64,000 nucleotides of DNA, from contig NC_052394.1 in assembly GCF_009389715.1 (NCBI RefSeq), forward strand, positions 20,338,899-20,402,898. Reading direction: 5' to 3'. Shown piece by piece: positions 23,148-35,500 of this stretch. The first letter of the stretch is position 1, and each line of letters opens with the position of its first letter. A program made the translations under genes and the position numbers. This DNA comes from Phoenix dactylifera (lineage: Eukaryota; Streptophyta; Magnoliopsida; Arecales; Arecaceae). The notes beneath the pieces were generated by a model, which had not been told where the DNA came from, searched no databases, and saw nothing but the letters and a program-made list of their open reading frames with translations.

Positions 23148-24402
23148 TAGAGATGGGCACTGGGCCGGGTCGCCCATGGCCCGGCACGGCCCGGCACGAA
23201 GCGGGCCGTGCCAGGCACGGCCCGCATGCTACAGTAACGGGCCGTGCCTAGCACGGCCCATAAAAGGGGGCCGGGCTGGGTTACCACTTTCTGGCCCACG
23301 GGCCGAGCCCGGCACAGCCCATAAGAGCCTGGGCTGGCACGGCCTGCGGGCCAAGCACGGAACGGCCCGTCTACCGGGATGAGGTAGTTCTTCGCCGGCA
23401 GCCGGAGCTCCCGCCCTTCCGGAAAGTGGAACGCCACAGTCAGCACCTCCACGCTGCTCCGCGACGAGAGGTCGTAGCACGTGTCGAACAGCGACATCCC
23501 CTCCGCCGACGGTAGCCCCGACGTCTCCCGCCGGAACGCGTCCCGCAGCGCCCCGTACGCCTCCGCCTGGAGCCGCGTCACCGCCGTCCCGGAGTCCACG
23601 ATCACACCGCCGCTCCCGCTCTCGTCCATGGCGAACGACGACGACGGGATCGACAACATTTTCCCGCCGACGATGATGCCGGAGAGACCCACGTAGTAGA
23701 AGGTATCCAGCTTCCAATTGTGGAGGAGCGGCGCGGCCACTGCCGGGCCGGAGGCGGCGCCGCCGCCGCCGAGCTCGAGGGTGGAGCTCGCCGGGGAGTC
23801 GCGGTCGACGAGGCAGTAGGAGAAGGAACGGGCGGAGATCTGGGAGGGGAACGAGAGGGGCCCGCCGCCAAGGGCGAGAAGCCCCGCGGCGTCGACGAAG
23901 AGGCCCTCGTTGTCGTGGCCACAGCCAAGGGTGACGCCGGCGACAGGGGCGGAGTTGCCGAGGGTCACCGTCTCCGTCGCGAAATCCCCGACGGTGTAGG
24001 ACCCATCGCCGTAGGAGACCTGGTAGAGGCACGATGAGCCTCCTTTGCCGCCGGAGGAGTTGCGGCAGGCGGAGACGTCGAGGGCGCGGCAACGGGGCGA
24101 GTCGCAAGGGAGGGGGGGTGTAGGAGGAGGAAGCAGAGGGGTCGAAGACGGGGTCGTGCCTGGAGGGGGTGTAGGACCCGTTACGGGCCGTGCCTGGCAC
24201 GGCCTGTCTGGCAGCCCATGATGGGTCATGCCTGACACGGCCGTCTCGTGCCGTGCCGGGCATGGCCCGCCAATCCACGGGCCTAGGGCCGGGCCGGGCT
24301 TGGGTTTTAGGCTAAGCGGGCCGTGCCCGGCACGGCCCGTTTAGTCTGTGGCCCGGTGGGCCTGGGCCGGGCCGGCCCGGCACGGCCCGATGCCCATGAC
24401 TA
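23148..24402. mobile_element. Pack-hAT: hAT-type element carrying a host gene fragment
   Basis: This 1255-bp element has terminal inverted repeats TAGAGATGGGCA (left) and, read inward from the right, TAGTCATGGGCA, of the type seen in plant hAT elements. An exact 8-bp duplication, ATTTTGGA, flanks it (23140-23147 and 24403-24410), which is the hAT target-site length. Subterminal regions on both sides are dense in GGGCCGTGCC and GGCACGGCCC, typical hAT subterminal motifs. There is no transposase. The middle, about 23371-24158, is a piece of an aspartyl protease gene on the minus strand. Removing the element and one duplication restores the LINE reading frame, which supports the borders. Confidence 0.85.
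23371..24158 (-). pseudogene. Captured aspartyl protease fragment (ASPG1-like) inside the hAT element
   Basis: On the minus strand the fragment reads as about 262 codons of a plant A1 aspartyl protease. It starts near DPVFDPSASSSYTP, passes CDSPRC, VSYGDGSYTVGDFATETVT, GCGHDNEGLF, FSYCLVDRD and FYYVGLSGI, keeps the second catalytic motif VDSGT, and stops near NYLIPVDG. The N-terminal part with the first catalytic DTGS motif and the C-terminal domain are missing, so it cannot be an active protease. One reading-frame change lies in a run of seven C's around 24109-24115, just before LPCDSPRC. Otherwise the frame is open, and it continues into subterminal repeat on both sides, giving a chimeric open frame at 23138-24238. 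The donor gene is not in this window. Confidence 0.85.
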
Positions 24403-24539
24403 ATTTTGGAGAAGTCCTCTGGACCCAGCAGACCTTTTCTTCTGCTTTGTGTAGCTTTCTTGCTAGTGATGTAGCTGACTGTGCTCAGATAAGAGTAGCG
24501 TGAGCAACTGATGTACACAAAAAAAAAAAAAAAAAACGC

Positions 24540-26900
24540 CCCAATCTCCTGAGAAAATTAAAACTTACAAATTAGATATAATGTCTGCAAGATGAAATCA
24601 TGAAAGGAAATGTAAAAGTCCTTTCCAAGCAGATTCAGATTATTGAGCTCAGAAGACGATCCTACAAAGAATTAGAGGCTTTGGACTGTCTTTTATATTG
24701 TTTATTCAGAAACTCTAGACGTGGTAAATAATTTCCGATTCTTGTTGAAGATTTGCCTCACAGTCGGTGTCGCTTGGTATTTTTTATTTATTATTTATTT
24801 TCAAAAACAGAAAATTAAATTTCATTTCTATTCTTTTCAAACTTTAGAAAATATAAACATATTTATATTATTTTTGGCGAAGGCACTGGTACCAGCAGCG
24901 GAGACTGGAGACGGCGATGGCGTTAGAGACGTTGGCGATGTAGTGGAGGCAGCGGTGGCGATGGAGATATCGGCAATCTGACGTAGGGGTTGTGGGCAAC
25001 TGACGGTAATATTGATTTGACGGCAACGACAGTAACACCAGCAAGTAGACATATCCATCGAGTGGGCTGGGATGTGTTTTGGCGAAACCCAACCATGATG
25101 TATAACCAACATTAGTCAAGCTTGGGCCAGCCTGATCTTTGGGTCTATTTTCTAGGTCCAAACCTGATACTTAAATTAGTCAAGCTTGGCCCAGCCCGAT
25201 CTTTGGTTTCTAGGGTCTAAACCTGATACTCGCCGAGCTTCAGACTAGGTCTCAGGCTTATTTTTTTTATTAAAAAAAACGTAGAATGTGAAAGGAAAAA
25301 GATAGAAAGGGGAGACAGATGAGGAGGATAGAAGACCGAGCTCCGACCGAGCCAACCAAAGCCTTAGATGGGCTTACATTTCAGACCGGCTCAGCCTGTC
25401 AAGCTTAAAATCCAGGCCCCGGCCCTTCGAAATTATTTGGATTTGAGCAGACCATGTGGACCAACCAGATCTAACAGTGATAGTGACCATGGTGGCGGAT
25501 GGTGGTCAAGATGGTATTAGCGGTGATGGCCAAAAAAAAACCATAAATGTTTGTTCCAAAAAATATTAAAACTAAGAATTTCTTACTTTTCTTTTTTAGA
25601 AATAATACAATTACTTTAAAAAAACAAAATAATAGTACTAAATATGTTTTTTTAACAATTTCCGTAATTTTATTTTTAAAAATGGAAAACAAGAAGCAAA
25701 ACCAATGCTAGCCCAATCAAAATATTTGGCAATAGTTACATAGCACACTCAAAAGAACTGCAGAAAAAATAAAAAAATCACCGAGAGTAATGTATCAGAT
25801 GCCTATCTTTGGACTTATATAGTAAAATCTGAACAAATTACTAATCAATATATTTCCAGACCATCATGCGTTTACTCACCAGTAACTAGAAATTTCATCT
25901 CTGAAAACCATCCAGAACTGCTCAGATTTCACATTATAATTTATGCCAATCTCGTCCTGATATCACTTGATGGAAGCTCAGTCGTGCAACCTATGTTTCA
26001 ACAACAAACAGGAAGTAGCATTCAACTTGGTCAGTTTGGCAGTGAAAATGATCCCCTTTCATCAAACAGGTAATCCATGTTTGACAACCCAATGTCATGT
26101 AGCTTCTAGCTAACACTATTTCAGCAAAACTTATATGGTTTCGGAGATCAAATTTGACAAACCGGGCATTCCACAACAGAAATAGCCTGCATTCTAATTC
26201 TCAACAAGATACCAACCAAATTTTGCACACCCATGCGAGATCGAATCGGACAGCCAGACATAGAACACAAAACTAAATATCTAGCGATTATTTATCACCA
26301 TTCTTCTATGGTTGCATGTGACCACCCTAAAGGACAAAGAATTCTCAAATTTCATCCTTCACCGACAACATCAAGCTTTTCTAGCCATGCTTTACTACCT
26401 AAAAACCATGTTAATTCCATGCACAAGCACAGGTACGCATTACAAGAGCATGCAAAGACGACTGTGTGCCCACATGCACCCCTCAACCCCACCAAAGAAA
26501 AGAAGGAACCAAAAATACACTCACGCAACCACGCCATTACCCACAAAAAGTCTACTACCTAAGATCCAACGTCATGCATGAATTTCATTTTGTTCAGATT
26601 TTCTATTGGGTCATACGAAAATGATATTGTAAGCCACGGCATTACAAGGTTTTAGGGTGGAGAAAAAGATCTCGATTTTGGAAGAAATGCTGGCTGAGAT
26701 ACAAAATTTTCATAGGAAGTGGCACATATAAGCAGAAGACACAAGGCTAACACAAATTAACAAGTGCACGCACCAACCTAACATAAACTTCAGGTAGGTA
26801 ACAATAAGATACCCACTTCCAAAATACGCAAGACTCCCCAAAGTGTGCAACGTACAAACCTGACCGAAAGGAGACCCTGAGATTACCATTAAGGTGATTG
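24540..26900. other. Intergenic with decayed repeats
   Basis: No gene seen. A roughly 72-bp direct duplication around AGTCAAGCTTGG (about 25114-25175 and 25187-25250) lies in GC-richer sequence with GGCCCAGCC words, resembling hAT subterminal sequence. The remainder is AT-rich and unremarkable. Confidence 0.4.
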
Positions 26901-26923
26901 GAGGAGGAAGGAGGAAAAAGAAA

Positions 26924-27017
26924 GAAGACTCTAGGTCAAATGTGAAGTTAGAAAAGAAGACTCTAGGTCAAATGTGAAGTTAGAAAAGAAGACTCTAGGT
27001 CAAATGTGAAGTTAGAA
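26924..27017. repeat. 32-bp minisatellite, three near-identical units
   Basis: The unit beginning GAAGACTCTAGGTCAAATGT starts at 26924, 26956 and 26988, and the copies are identical over the overlapping part. This is a recent local expansion in non-coding DNA. Confidence 0.95.
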
Positions 27018-27679
27018 TCTGAGAAATGTCTCAAATTTGGAGTCTGAAGTTCCTGCTTTAGCAAGTGCAAATAGATCTAATGGAAAACAGAACAAGAAGT
27101 CATTGACAATAGGGAGGACAATTACTCAACAAACACCTCAGTCAACAATCAGATGAACTCCTGTATAAGAAACAAAAGCTAAAGAAGACTGATAAGCAGG
27201 CATATCATGTCAAGGTGATGTATCCAATTTTCAGAATGTATCCACCTTCAATAGGCGTTCTCCTCATCAGTTCGAAATAAAAAACCACACAAAGTGCTCG
27301 AGCAGTGAACAACTTCAACATTTTCTTAGAAAAAACATACAGCTTAGCAAGATGGTGGCAAAAGGGAGCCTTGCACAGCATGCTTCTTTCCCATGATAAA
27401 CAACAGCTGGAACACCTAAACAGGTTGCATGCACTCCTAAATCCATCTTTCTAAAATCCTTGCTTCATGAGCATGATGTAGAATTCTACACCAAAATCAC
27501 CATGACCCCATCCTTGGAGGAATAATCACCAAAATAAAACAATGCAATTCCCCGCCCCCTCCTTAAGTAGTTAAATTTCTGCAGGACCACATTTAACCAT
27601 CAACAAAACTGCATACCTTTGACAAGGAAGAACTACCTAGCTGGAGCTCATTTTCTTTTATCAATTTGGGCAGCAAATC

Positions 27680-27786
27680 CCCATTTTTAATATCAATATT
27701 CCCCACAAAGATACATCTCTTGTTTTGCTAACCCCGTTTCTAATATCAATATTCCCCACAAAGATACATCTTATGTCTTGCTAAGG
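27680..27786. repeat. 53-bp direct duplication
   Basis: The word TAATATCAATATTCCCCACA and the sequence after it recur with an offset of 53 bases (27688 and 27741), with few differences. Confidence 0.85.
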
Positions 27787-27789
27787 TTA

Positions 27790-30700
27790 TTCTTCAACCT
27801 TGTCCTCAAGGGACTTCTGCAGATACATTACAATAACCTTCACACGTTCCCCAGTCTCATCAACTACCTACAGATCATTTGCAAATAATAGGCACCAAAC
27901 TTGAATTTTAGCCCAAAAAAAAAGATTGATTTAAAAAAAAACAACCAGGGAAAGGATTGACTAAAATCACAACTAGGGAAACATATTATGTATCCCACCA
28001 ATCAGATATAGACACAGTATAATGACCGAAACCACTGTATCATGCATGCCAAATTGCATTGGTTCATGCCAACTTTAAAGAATCAAAGCTAAGCCATGTT
28101 TTCTGAAGTGGGTCCCCAGCATGTGACAGGCACAACACAGTACCATACCATGCTGCCACTGATATAGCACAGCAACAACACATAATAATGAAGTCCTTAA
28201 AATGAGCACCAAGATACACGCTTAAGTTGGTCTAGGCTCCTTGAGGCTCTTACATAAGTGATGTCAGACATGTCATTGCTCTCATGTCTTTCATATTGTT
28301 CATGTACTAGTGTCATCTTGCCACTCTTCATCAATCAAATATGCAACCTTGGCATTCTTTGAGACAAACCATATTCAGAATCCTTATCTGCTCTTAATTT
28401 TTTCACTGGCTGTGCAAGAAAACCACCATAATGGTTAACTCTCCTGACATGAAGTCACATATTGGTTTTCTGATTTACTTGGCTGATAAATGTGTATAAT
28501 AACTATAAAATGAGGAAACAAAAACCAGCACAAATAGAACAATATAAGTGCTTTGTTCATCTATTATGAACAAGCATGTGGGCACTTGTGAGGCAAAGGA
28601 CCTATTATGGGTTAGACTAAGTTTTTGTGGATGAAGTGTCGAAAGATCTAATGAGTTGCAACGGGCATTCCTGGACAAATAATTGCCAAAGTAGAGATTT
28701 GAAGTTAATATGTAGCTAGAGACAGTTATAGTGGTAATGACGTAATGTAGGAGCCGGAAAAAAGATTGCAGCCAACTTAACCAAACCAATCCTCGCCCCC
28801 CGATATGAGGAGAACTAATATTCTACTATAATGGTTAAGAAAACAGGAAATTTTTGTATACCAGAAATGATTAATATGGTATGTAATGGATGAATAGGGC
28901 AGAGCTGCCATCACCAAAGTAGCCTTAAACTTCAGGCAGTTAATGGAATCACGCCATGGAGAAAAGTAATAAAAAAGAAACCTCTAGGATTTTATTGTAA
29001 ATCTCAATCAAATTCATTCCCAATACCAATCGTATAACCTCTTCCAGACCAGTCCTAGGCACATTTCTAATGGGACCAGAATAATGATACCAAAATCAAC
29101 TGTCTGTAAAAAACTATAAATACCACTCTTGATCTTTAACAAACTAAACACTTAATCACTGACTTAAAACTCACATGATCATAGAACTTTTTTTTTCTGT
29201 TACAAAGAAAGAAATCATTTTCTTTAATCTGCTGCATTACCTTGTCAAATCACAGAAGTAACTGACGTACTTTGTTATCTCTGGCCATGGAAAATATGGA
29301 TTGGTTGTGATGTATGCTCAGTAGACTAGTCAAATTATTCTGCAAGAACAACATTATGATGCACAAAACTTTTAAGCCAGAATTATATGGGCCACAAGGA
29401 GAAAACATGTACTGAAGGCATTCAAAATTAACAATTGAGAAAAGAATCAGCCTCTCCATATGCCTTCTCATACATGCCGGCACATGACAGGATACAAGTA
29501 CCACTTATTCTCCATTGCTCAAATGTGATGCAATAATTAACAACATGTTCAAGATTTGAATCAATGCCCAAGATTAGAACCACAAAAACTTCTGTTCAGC
29601 AAATATTATTTCACTCATATGAAACAAACTAAAAATGTCACAAAAAGAAATGCACTCTAAAAGAGTCAAAAGGTAAAGAGGAATGCTACATTAACCATAT
29701 TCAGGAGCCTCCCAATCCTATACCAATGTTTAATATGCAACACACAGAAAAACCAAAAAAAAAAAAAAAATTGCAAGTAGCTGAGGTGATCTGCTTGAAA
29801 TTTGAATTCTAATTCTATTCCATTGAAGCATGGATCACAATCTACAAACAAAAAGAAATCCCATTTCTCAACAACAAGAACAACCTTTCAGTTCCTTATA
29901 TTATTCAATTATATGGCTAATCATGAAGACAATTATATTTTTTCATGCAGCAGGTATAACACTGAATCTCGTATTATGTTGCCAAAAGGACCAGAACTAG
30001 TTACAACTCAGTCTAAAACCTTAATAATGACACAATAAAACCATGCATCAAGACCAATTTACCTAAGATATCCACAATGTAGTGCCATTGTGCATTGATG
30101 TGCATCTCCTTCTCGATCCATAAGTCTAAATATAACGAAAATATTACTCCCTATTACATCAACACCACAGTCTATCAATCTCCAATTTTACCATCACAAA
30201 GATTTCCATAGCTCAGTACAGTTGAATTTCCATAGCCTAGTGTATCCCCGCAAATTTCTCAATACACCAAAAATGAAACTGGAACACATTTGTTTGAGGG
30301 GAGAAACCTGTTAGCCACTTCTTATAATTTTCGCACACTAGTTCTAATTTATCATGCCAATGATGAATATCGTTTCTGGAAAATAGAACCTCTCCTTAAA
30401 TCTCAAGAAAAAAGTAAGTTGCTAACCATAAACAAGTAAAAGTCCGTTCTAGATCTGGAACCTAGGTGTTAAGAACAAGCAGATCTAATCATTCATTGCT
30501 CACAATGCTGAAGATCAGCTTATACCCTGATGGAAAAAGATAAGAAAACCAGAAGCCACATAACACCCAGGTCCACTCTCACCTTGAGCAAAAAAAACCG
30601 CATCAAACCAAAATACCATAGTAGCGAAACGATTCTAAATGAGAAAAAAGACAGTATGAATTCAAGAACATATCAGATTTATTCTTTCAACAGACAGATA

Positions 30701-30894
30701 TCGTACGCACTCATCAACTAAAAACTTACAAGAATCCAGAATTTTATATTACGATTTGTGTGCATATATAGTACTGAAAGAACCACATTCGAACAAAGCT
30801 TAGATCAATGATTTTTTTTTCTCCCCCTACAAAGAAAGAAAGGTAACGAAGACAAAAGAAATCTCATGGCCTCACCACCAGATCGGCATCACCA
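27790..30894. other. Intergenic DNA downstream of the PRA1 gene
   Basis: I see no coding exon on either strand; open frames here are short and lack homology. The last few hundred bases before 30895 should hold the 3' UTR of the minus-strand PRA1 gene. Poly-A/T runs occur near 29190 and 29755. Confidence 0.4.
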
Positions 30895-31596
30895 TCAGAC
30901 GCGCGCGGCGACGGCGGCGACGGCGGGGCCGGCGGCGGCGGTGGCGGACGAAGCGGTCCCTCCGAGGAAGGAGAGGAGCCCCGCAGCGGCGCCGCCGGGC
31001 TCCTGGTCGTCGAGAAAGAGGTCCTCGGGCACGCGGAAGGCGCCGTGGGCGCAGACGATGGCGACGCCGACCATGAGGGCGGAGATGAGGAGGGATCCGA
31101 CGGAGGTGAGGAAGATGACGAAGACGGAGAGGAGGACGAGAGCGCCAAGGGTCTCGCGGTCGGAGAAGGTGCGGCCGAAGAGGACGAGAGGCGGATCGGC
31201 GGGGCGGAACAGGTAGAGGAAGCACCAGGCGGCGAGGAGGCCGAAGAGGACGAGGAGGGAGAAGGGATGGGAGAGAAGGGAGAGGGCGAGGACGGCGGCG
31301 AGGAGGGCGATGTAGTTGACGCGGAAGTAGGCGAAGTTCTTGCGGACGCGCAAGGAGGCGTCGGAGAGAGAGTCCGGGCGGGAGAAGGCGGAGCGGTCGA
31401 CGAGCTCCGACCAGGGGCGGCGGTTGGAGAGGGATCTGCTGACGGAGTCGGAGAGGCGGGACAGAAAGAGGCGGAAAGCCGGCGTGGCGATCGGGGCGGC
31501 GCCAGTGCCGGAAGCGCCGGAGGAGGGGGCGGCGGCGGCGCCGGACTGGGAATTAGAGATGGGGAGGGGGGTCGGGGCCGGGGTGGAGGCCATCAT
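30895..31596 (-). CDS. PRA1B: PRA1-family protein, B-type
   Basis: A single exon of 233 residues, a normal length and structure for plant PRA1 (prenylated Rab acceptor) genes. Residues 1-45 are an alanine/proline/serine-rich, low-complexity leader. The PRA1 domain follows, with the signature RPWSELVDRSAFSRPDSLSD, then RKNFAYFRVNY and two paired hydrophobic hairpins: LLAAVLALSLLSHPFSLLVLF and the segment LGALVLLSVFVIFLTSVGSL onward. Family role: a small membrane protein of ER, Golgi and endosomes that binds Rab GTPases and helps vesicle traffic. Two adjacent ATGs (31594-31596 and 31591-31593) could start it; I took the first. The gene is GC-rich against AT-rich flanks, as is usual for short monocot exons. 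B subgroup is inferred from overall resemblance. Confidence 0.92.
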   Translation of the reverse strand: MMASTPAPTPLPISNSQSGAAAAPSSGASGTGAAPIATPAFRLFLSRLSDSVSRSLSNRRPWSELVDRSAFSRPDSLSDASLRVRKNFAYFRVNYIALLAAVLALSLLSHPFSLLVLFGLLAAWCFLYLFRPADPPLVLFGRTFSDRETLGALVLLSVFVIFLTSVGSLLISALMVGVAIVCAHGAFRVPEDLFLDDQEPGGAAAGLLSFLGGTASSATAAAGPAVAAVAARV

Positions 31597-32791
31597 CGCG
31601 GTGCCGGCGATCTGGGCGGGATTCTGGCGAGAGTTTTGGGGAGGAGGAGGGCGTGGTTAATTTATGGGGGGGTGGGGGGGATCCGGTGGTGGAGAGACTA
31701 GATGGGGGCAATTATTTTAATAAAAATAGAGGAGGTTGGGGTTTTCCAATTTCCTTGCTCCGGTATAAAGTCACCGCAAGGGTGGACCTAGGACGGAAGG
31801 TGGAAAGGAGGAGGGCGCTGTCGAGATGGTCCGAGGAGCATCGTAGTATTAAAGTGGTCCGGCATTTCTTGATGATCGAATCCGTGTCATGAACTTCACG
31901 AGCCGTAGATCAAACGGCCGTCGTGATGTTTGTAGGATTGAACGGGGTCACGGGGCATAGGTGTTCGTAGAAGGCGCTATTTTGGTTTGGTGGGTGGAAA
32001 GAACATCGACGGACGGCCAGGATTGGAAATTGACTGTCGGTGATGCCATATTTGTACAAGTGCGGCATAGCTTAGTATAGCGCTGGATACTGTATGTTGT
32101 CGAGCTTGACGTGGGACATTTCCGCGGGGACCTGGGTCCGAAACTAAACTCCAGTTTTGGTTGGGCTGGGTTTGAAGGTTAGCTATTCCAATTCAATTCA
32201 ATGCTGAACCTGATCTCCTGAGTCCAAATCCAGCCTAGCTGAAAAATTTTCAACACGAACGCAAGTTGGATTGGTTCAAGTTATGCTTGGATCTAGTAAA
32301 CTAAAATAAAGTTTAAGCCATGCAGATTGGATGTTTAATTCTAAAACTTAGATTAACTTTGAATTTGATTAGGTTGTGACCTATATAGGGCATAATGGCT
32401 TAGGCTTGATTTCTATCGGTTTAGATGATTGTCGTAAAAATTTGAGTTGGGCTAAAAAGCACCAAGTTCTCAACTCGAACCAATCCATCTTGAATTTGGT
32501 TCAGCACATTTCAATTCATCCAAAACCAAGATACATGCATGCATGCATGCATATAGACGCACATGCACACACCTACCCAAATTATGCGTGAGGTTAGGTT
32601 GGTTTTGGATGACAATCTAAATAGACAATGTCTTCCATGGTTGTCTCTTTGCCCCTTGACATGGCCATCGTGTGATGCCTAGATACATAATGTTCCCTAT
32701 GGAATTTATTTCCCATGGCTATAATTTTTGATGCAAGGATTCTCGATCTACAGTACTCATTGTTCAGGGACGATTTGCAGTATAACAATAA

Positions 32792-32923
32792 TAGCATTAC
32801 GACGATTGCCACATCTCTAACCTAGGATGGCCATTACGACGATTGCCACATCTACTAATAGCATCCTCATTAGTAGGATTCCATGGAGTTCCATCTAATA
32901 GCATTACGACGATTGCCACATCT
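32792..32923. repeat. Three copies of a 23-base word
   Basis: CATTACGACGATTGCCACAT with flanking bases occurs at 32792-32816, 32831-32853 and 32899-32923. The spacing is uneven, so it is not a simple tandem array. Part of the intervening sequence (TAATAGCAT, TAGTAGGATT) also repeats. Confidence 0.85.
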
Positions 32924-35459
32924 CTAACAAAGAAAAGATTGCTAAAACAAACACTCGAGGCATATTGGATAAACATATGCATGCAAGGCAAGGAGTTAGC
33001 CACACATCAACACATCTAGCACCACCCAAGAACCCTGTGACCACCAACCTCACAGACTCATTTTTATCATTTTCTTTCCATATGTCAATGGTATCCCTTC
33101 TAGTTCACCATGCATTCACCTAAAAAAATTCTTCTCTTTTAAGAGCTTCCTTCTCCTTGGTGTTTCTTTTTCTCTTTTTCATATATCTAACACGCATCTA
33201 CCTACTAATGAATGGAATAAGGTGAGTGTCACAAGTATCTTGCATGACCATTGGTTCAGCTTTTAAGGCTTTTGACTGTAGATCCACCACCCTATCCATT
33301 GGAGACATCCTTGCTCATATCTCCATTCTCATTAATTAATTAAGAACATATTTTCTTTCCCCAGTTAAGGAACAATTTTAAAGTAACAAAATTGATTATT
33401 TTAGGGCCAATTCAAGATTTCTCTCTATATATCTCAAAGTATTCTTCTGGTACTTGATAAATTTCTAATTTGATGCTGTTCTCTACTCGTCTTATCAACT
33501 ACCACTATAATTTGTAAATTAAATGAACCAATATGCCTTCTCTTGGACAGTTACAGCCGATCTGGTTAAAATAATTGTATGAAGGTAGGGAGTGGAAGTC
33601 TACATTAATTAATTAGCAAGATACTTAGTTTTATTACAAGTTGAGAAAAGGAGATCTATTACAAGTTATTGGGCATCTGACAATGTTATATCCATCTTAT
33701 ATTCTATCATTGTCAACTAAATCTGTATGCATTCTTACTTCTTGATTTTGTTTCTTTTTTTTTCTCATAATCACTCGATCAGGAAAAAAATATGTGTATG
33801 CATTTTGAAGTATGAAACAAAGCGAAGTATTTTGAAAGTCTTATTGGTGCAATCAATCAATTTGAATTTATAATTTTTGTCTTCAAGACTTCAAGATAGG
33901 TTAGTTTACTATTCTTTCCACAACCATCGTTAACTTACTGGTGCTCAATCTAATCTTAAAACTTTACTCGCTACTTGTTTTTTCTTCATTCTCCGTGCTA
34001 ATATATTCTGTCCAAATAATACTTGTTAATATTGTATATATATGTGTGTATGCATGTATGTATCTACGTACTTACTCACATACATATATACTTACGCACA
34101 TATGTATAAATGCATACGTTTCAAATCATCAGAAAGACACTCCACAAATTAATGGCAAGAACAATTACTTCCTGGATAAAACTAGCGATTCAAAGAAGAG
34201 AGAATTTGGAGGAGTAGTTTCCTATTCATGAAGACGTCTTTCTGTTTTTTTGGAGAAAAAGAGAGGGATAACGAAGCTATACTCCATTAAGATAATGAAA
34301 TATTCATGAAGATGTCAATGCATGCTTCCATGCCTTTTAACAGTGGTTCAAATCCTGGGTATCGTTCTGAAAAAAAAAAGTGTAACAAAAGACTTCAGAG
34401 ATCCGGCTAATTTTGATTATAATACTTGATAAATGTAGCTTTAGATTTTAAAATTTGAAATCAGAAGACATTCTAGACTGGTAGAATTAAAATGGAAATT
34501 ATGAATTCACTTCGATAAAGCGCTCTTTGATGTTGGCTGGAATTTTGATGATTGAAAAATGAGTCAGAACAAGACAAGTTAATTTATTGATTCCAGGTTC
34601 ATTAGATTTTTTACCATGTCCATCGAAACCAGATCAGAGAGTCTGAAGGTCTTTATTAAGATAGAAACCAAACGAAATACTTGAGAGATCTGCTAGACTT
34701 CCACTTCCTATGAATCTGTATAGCTGTGTGGTTGCTATATAATGAACAATCAGAGACCTAAAGATGCATCTGTTTTGATTCATCAAGTACCATAAATAAT
34801 GTTTTAGAAAACAAAATAAATAAATAAATAAAATAAAACACCATTTACCAGGTATACTCTTTCCTGCATTGAATCCTAACTTTTGTTTCTCAAAAAATCC
34901 TAACATGTGTAATTGCGTGTAAGCTAGGCTTTGCCTGAAAGGAGAAGCTTGGGATAGAAGTTGCATGCAATTCATATGAAGAGATCAGAAACCAGTAGTT
35001 TTCATGACAAGGAAGACTCCGGACTAGTGGATACGCTACCAGGGAAGAATTCTTTCTCTTGAGTGCCAGAGGAACAGCACCTACTCGTTCACCTATCATG
35101 CTTTGAAGCTATCTCTCCCTAATTTAGCAAATCGAGACACATCAGTAGATTACCAGCCTTCCACGAAATGCGAACTTCCTCATTCGAAGAGCATGATGTA
35201 TATGGGCATCAACTTTTGTTTCTTCTTGAAAAGGAAGGTGTGAAATTTAATTTCAGCAAACTGCTTCAGGAAGCGTGGACTTTGAAGAGATATTGGTAAT
35301 ACAAGGAGCATAAGCAATGAATGGTAGGTGATAATTTGTGGATTAGATGATTAAGTTTGACCAAAATCTATCTATCCAAAGTAATCCTACCTTCTCTGCT
35401 CAAAATTTCTTGAGATACCCAAAAACATAAGAAAGCTGTTAAAATATTTATAGAAGAAG

Positions 35460-35462
<3 letters not shown>

Positions 35463-35499
<37 letters not shown>
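35463..35499. repeat. GA microsatellite
   Basis: A (GA)n run of about 37 bases, about 500 bases upstream of the gene at 36002. Two imperfect copies of an AATATAGG-containing block follow at about 35575 and 35690. Confidence 0.9.

Positions 35500-35500
<1 letters not shown>

Larger units (their letters stand above)
22780..24537 (+). mobile_element. 5'-truncated LINE relic (RNase H end), split by a hAT insertion
   Basis: Reading the plus strand from about 22785, the fragment resembles the RNase H domain at the end of plant L1-type LINE ORF2: VAFVIRDHGSKLIATGD, then a frame change near 22883, then RVLETDCIILQKDSTLLIE and QVRHALWEANQAAD, followed by an in-frame stop at 23113-23115. The reading is broken at 23147 by the element 23148-24402. 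It resumes at 24411 with EVLWTQQTFSSALCSFLAS and ends at a stop near 24500, shortly before an A-run at 24519-24536. The copy is therefore 5'-truncated, has at least one frameshift and one stop, and retains its 3' tail. Confidence 0.8.

Noticed and set aside
23229-24278. Arginine/leucine-rich 349-codon minus-strand frame over the hAT element
   Set aside because: It is the shifted frame of the captured protease fragment. Only a short stretch (DPVFDPSASSSYTP) before the C-run slip is meaningful.
30866-31701. Long plus-strand open frames opposite PRA1
   Set aside because: GC-rich shadow frames, acidic and arginine-rich low complexity, antisense to a clear PRA1 coding exon.
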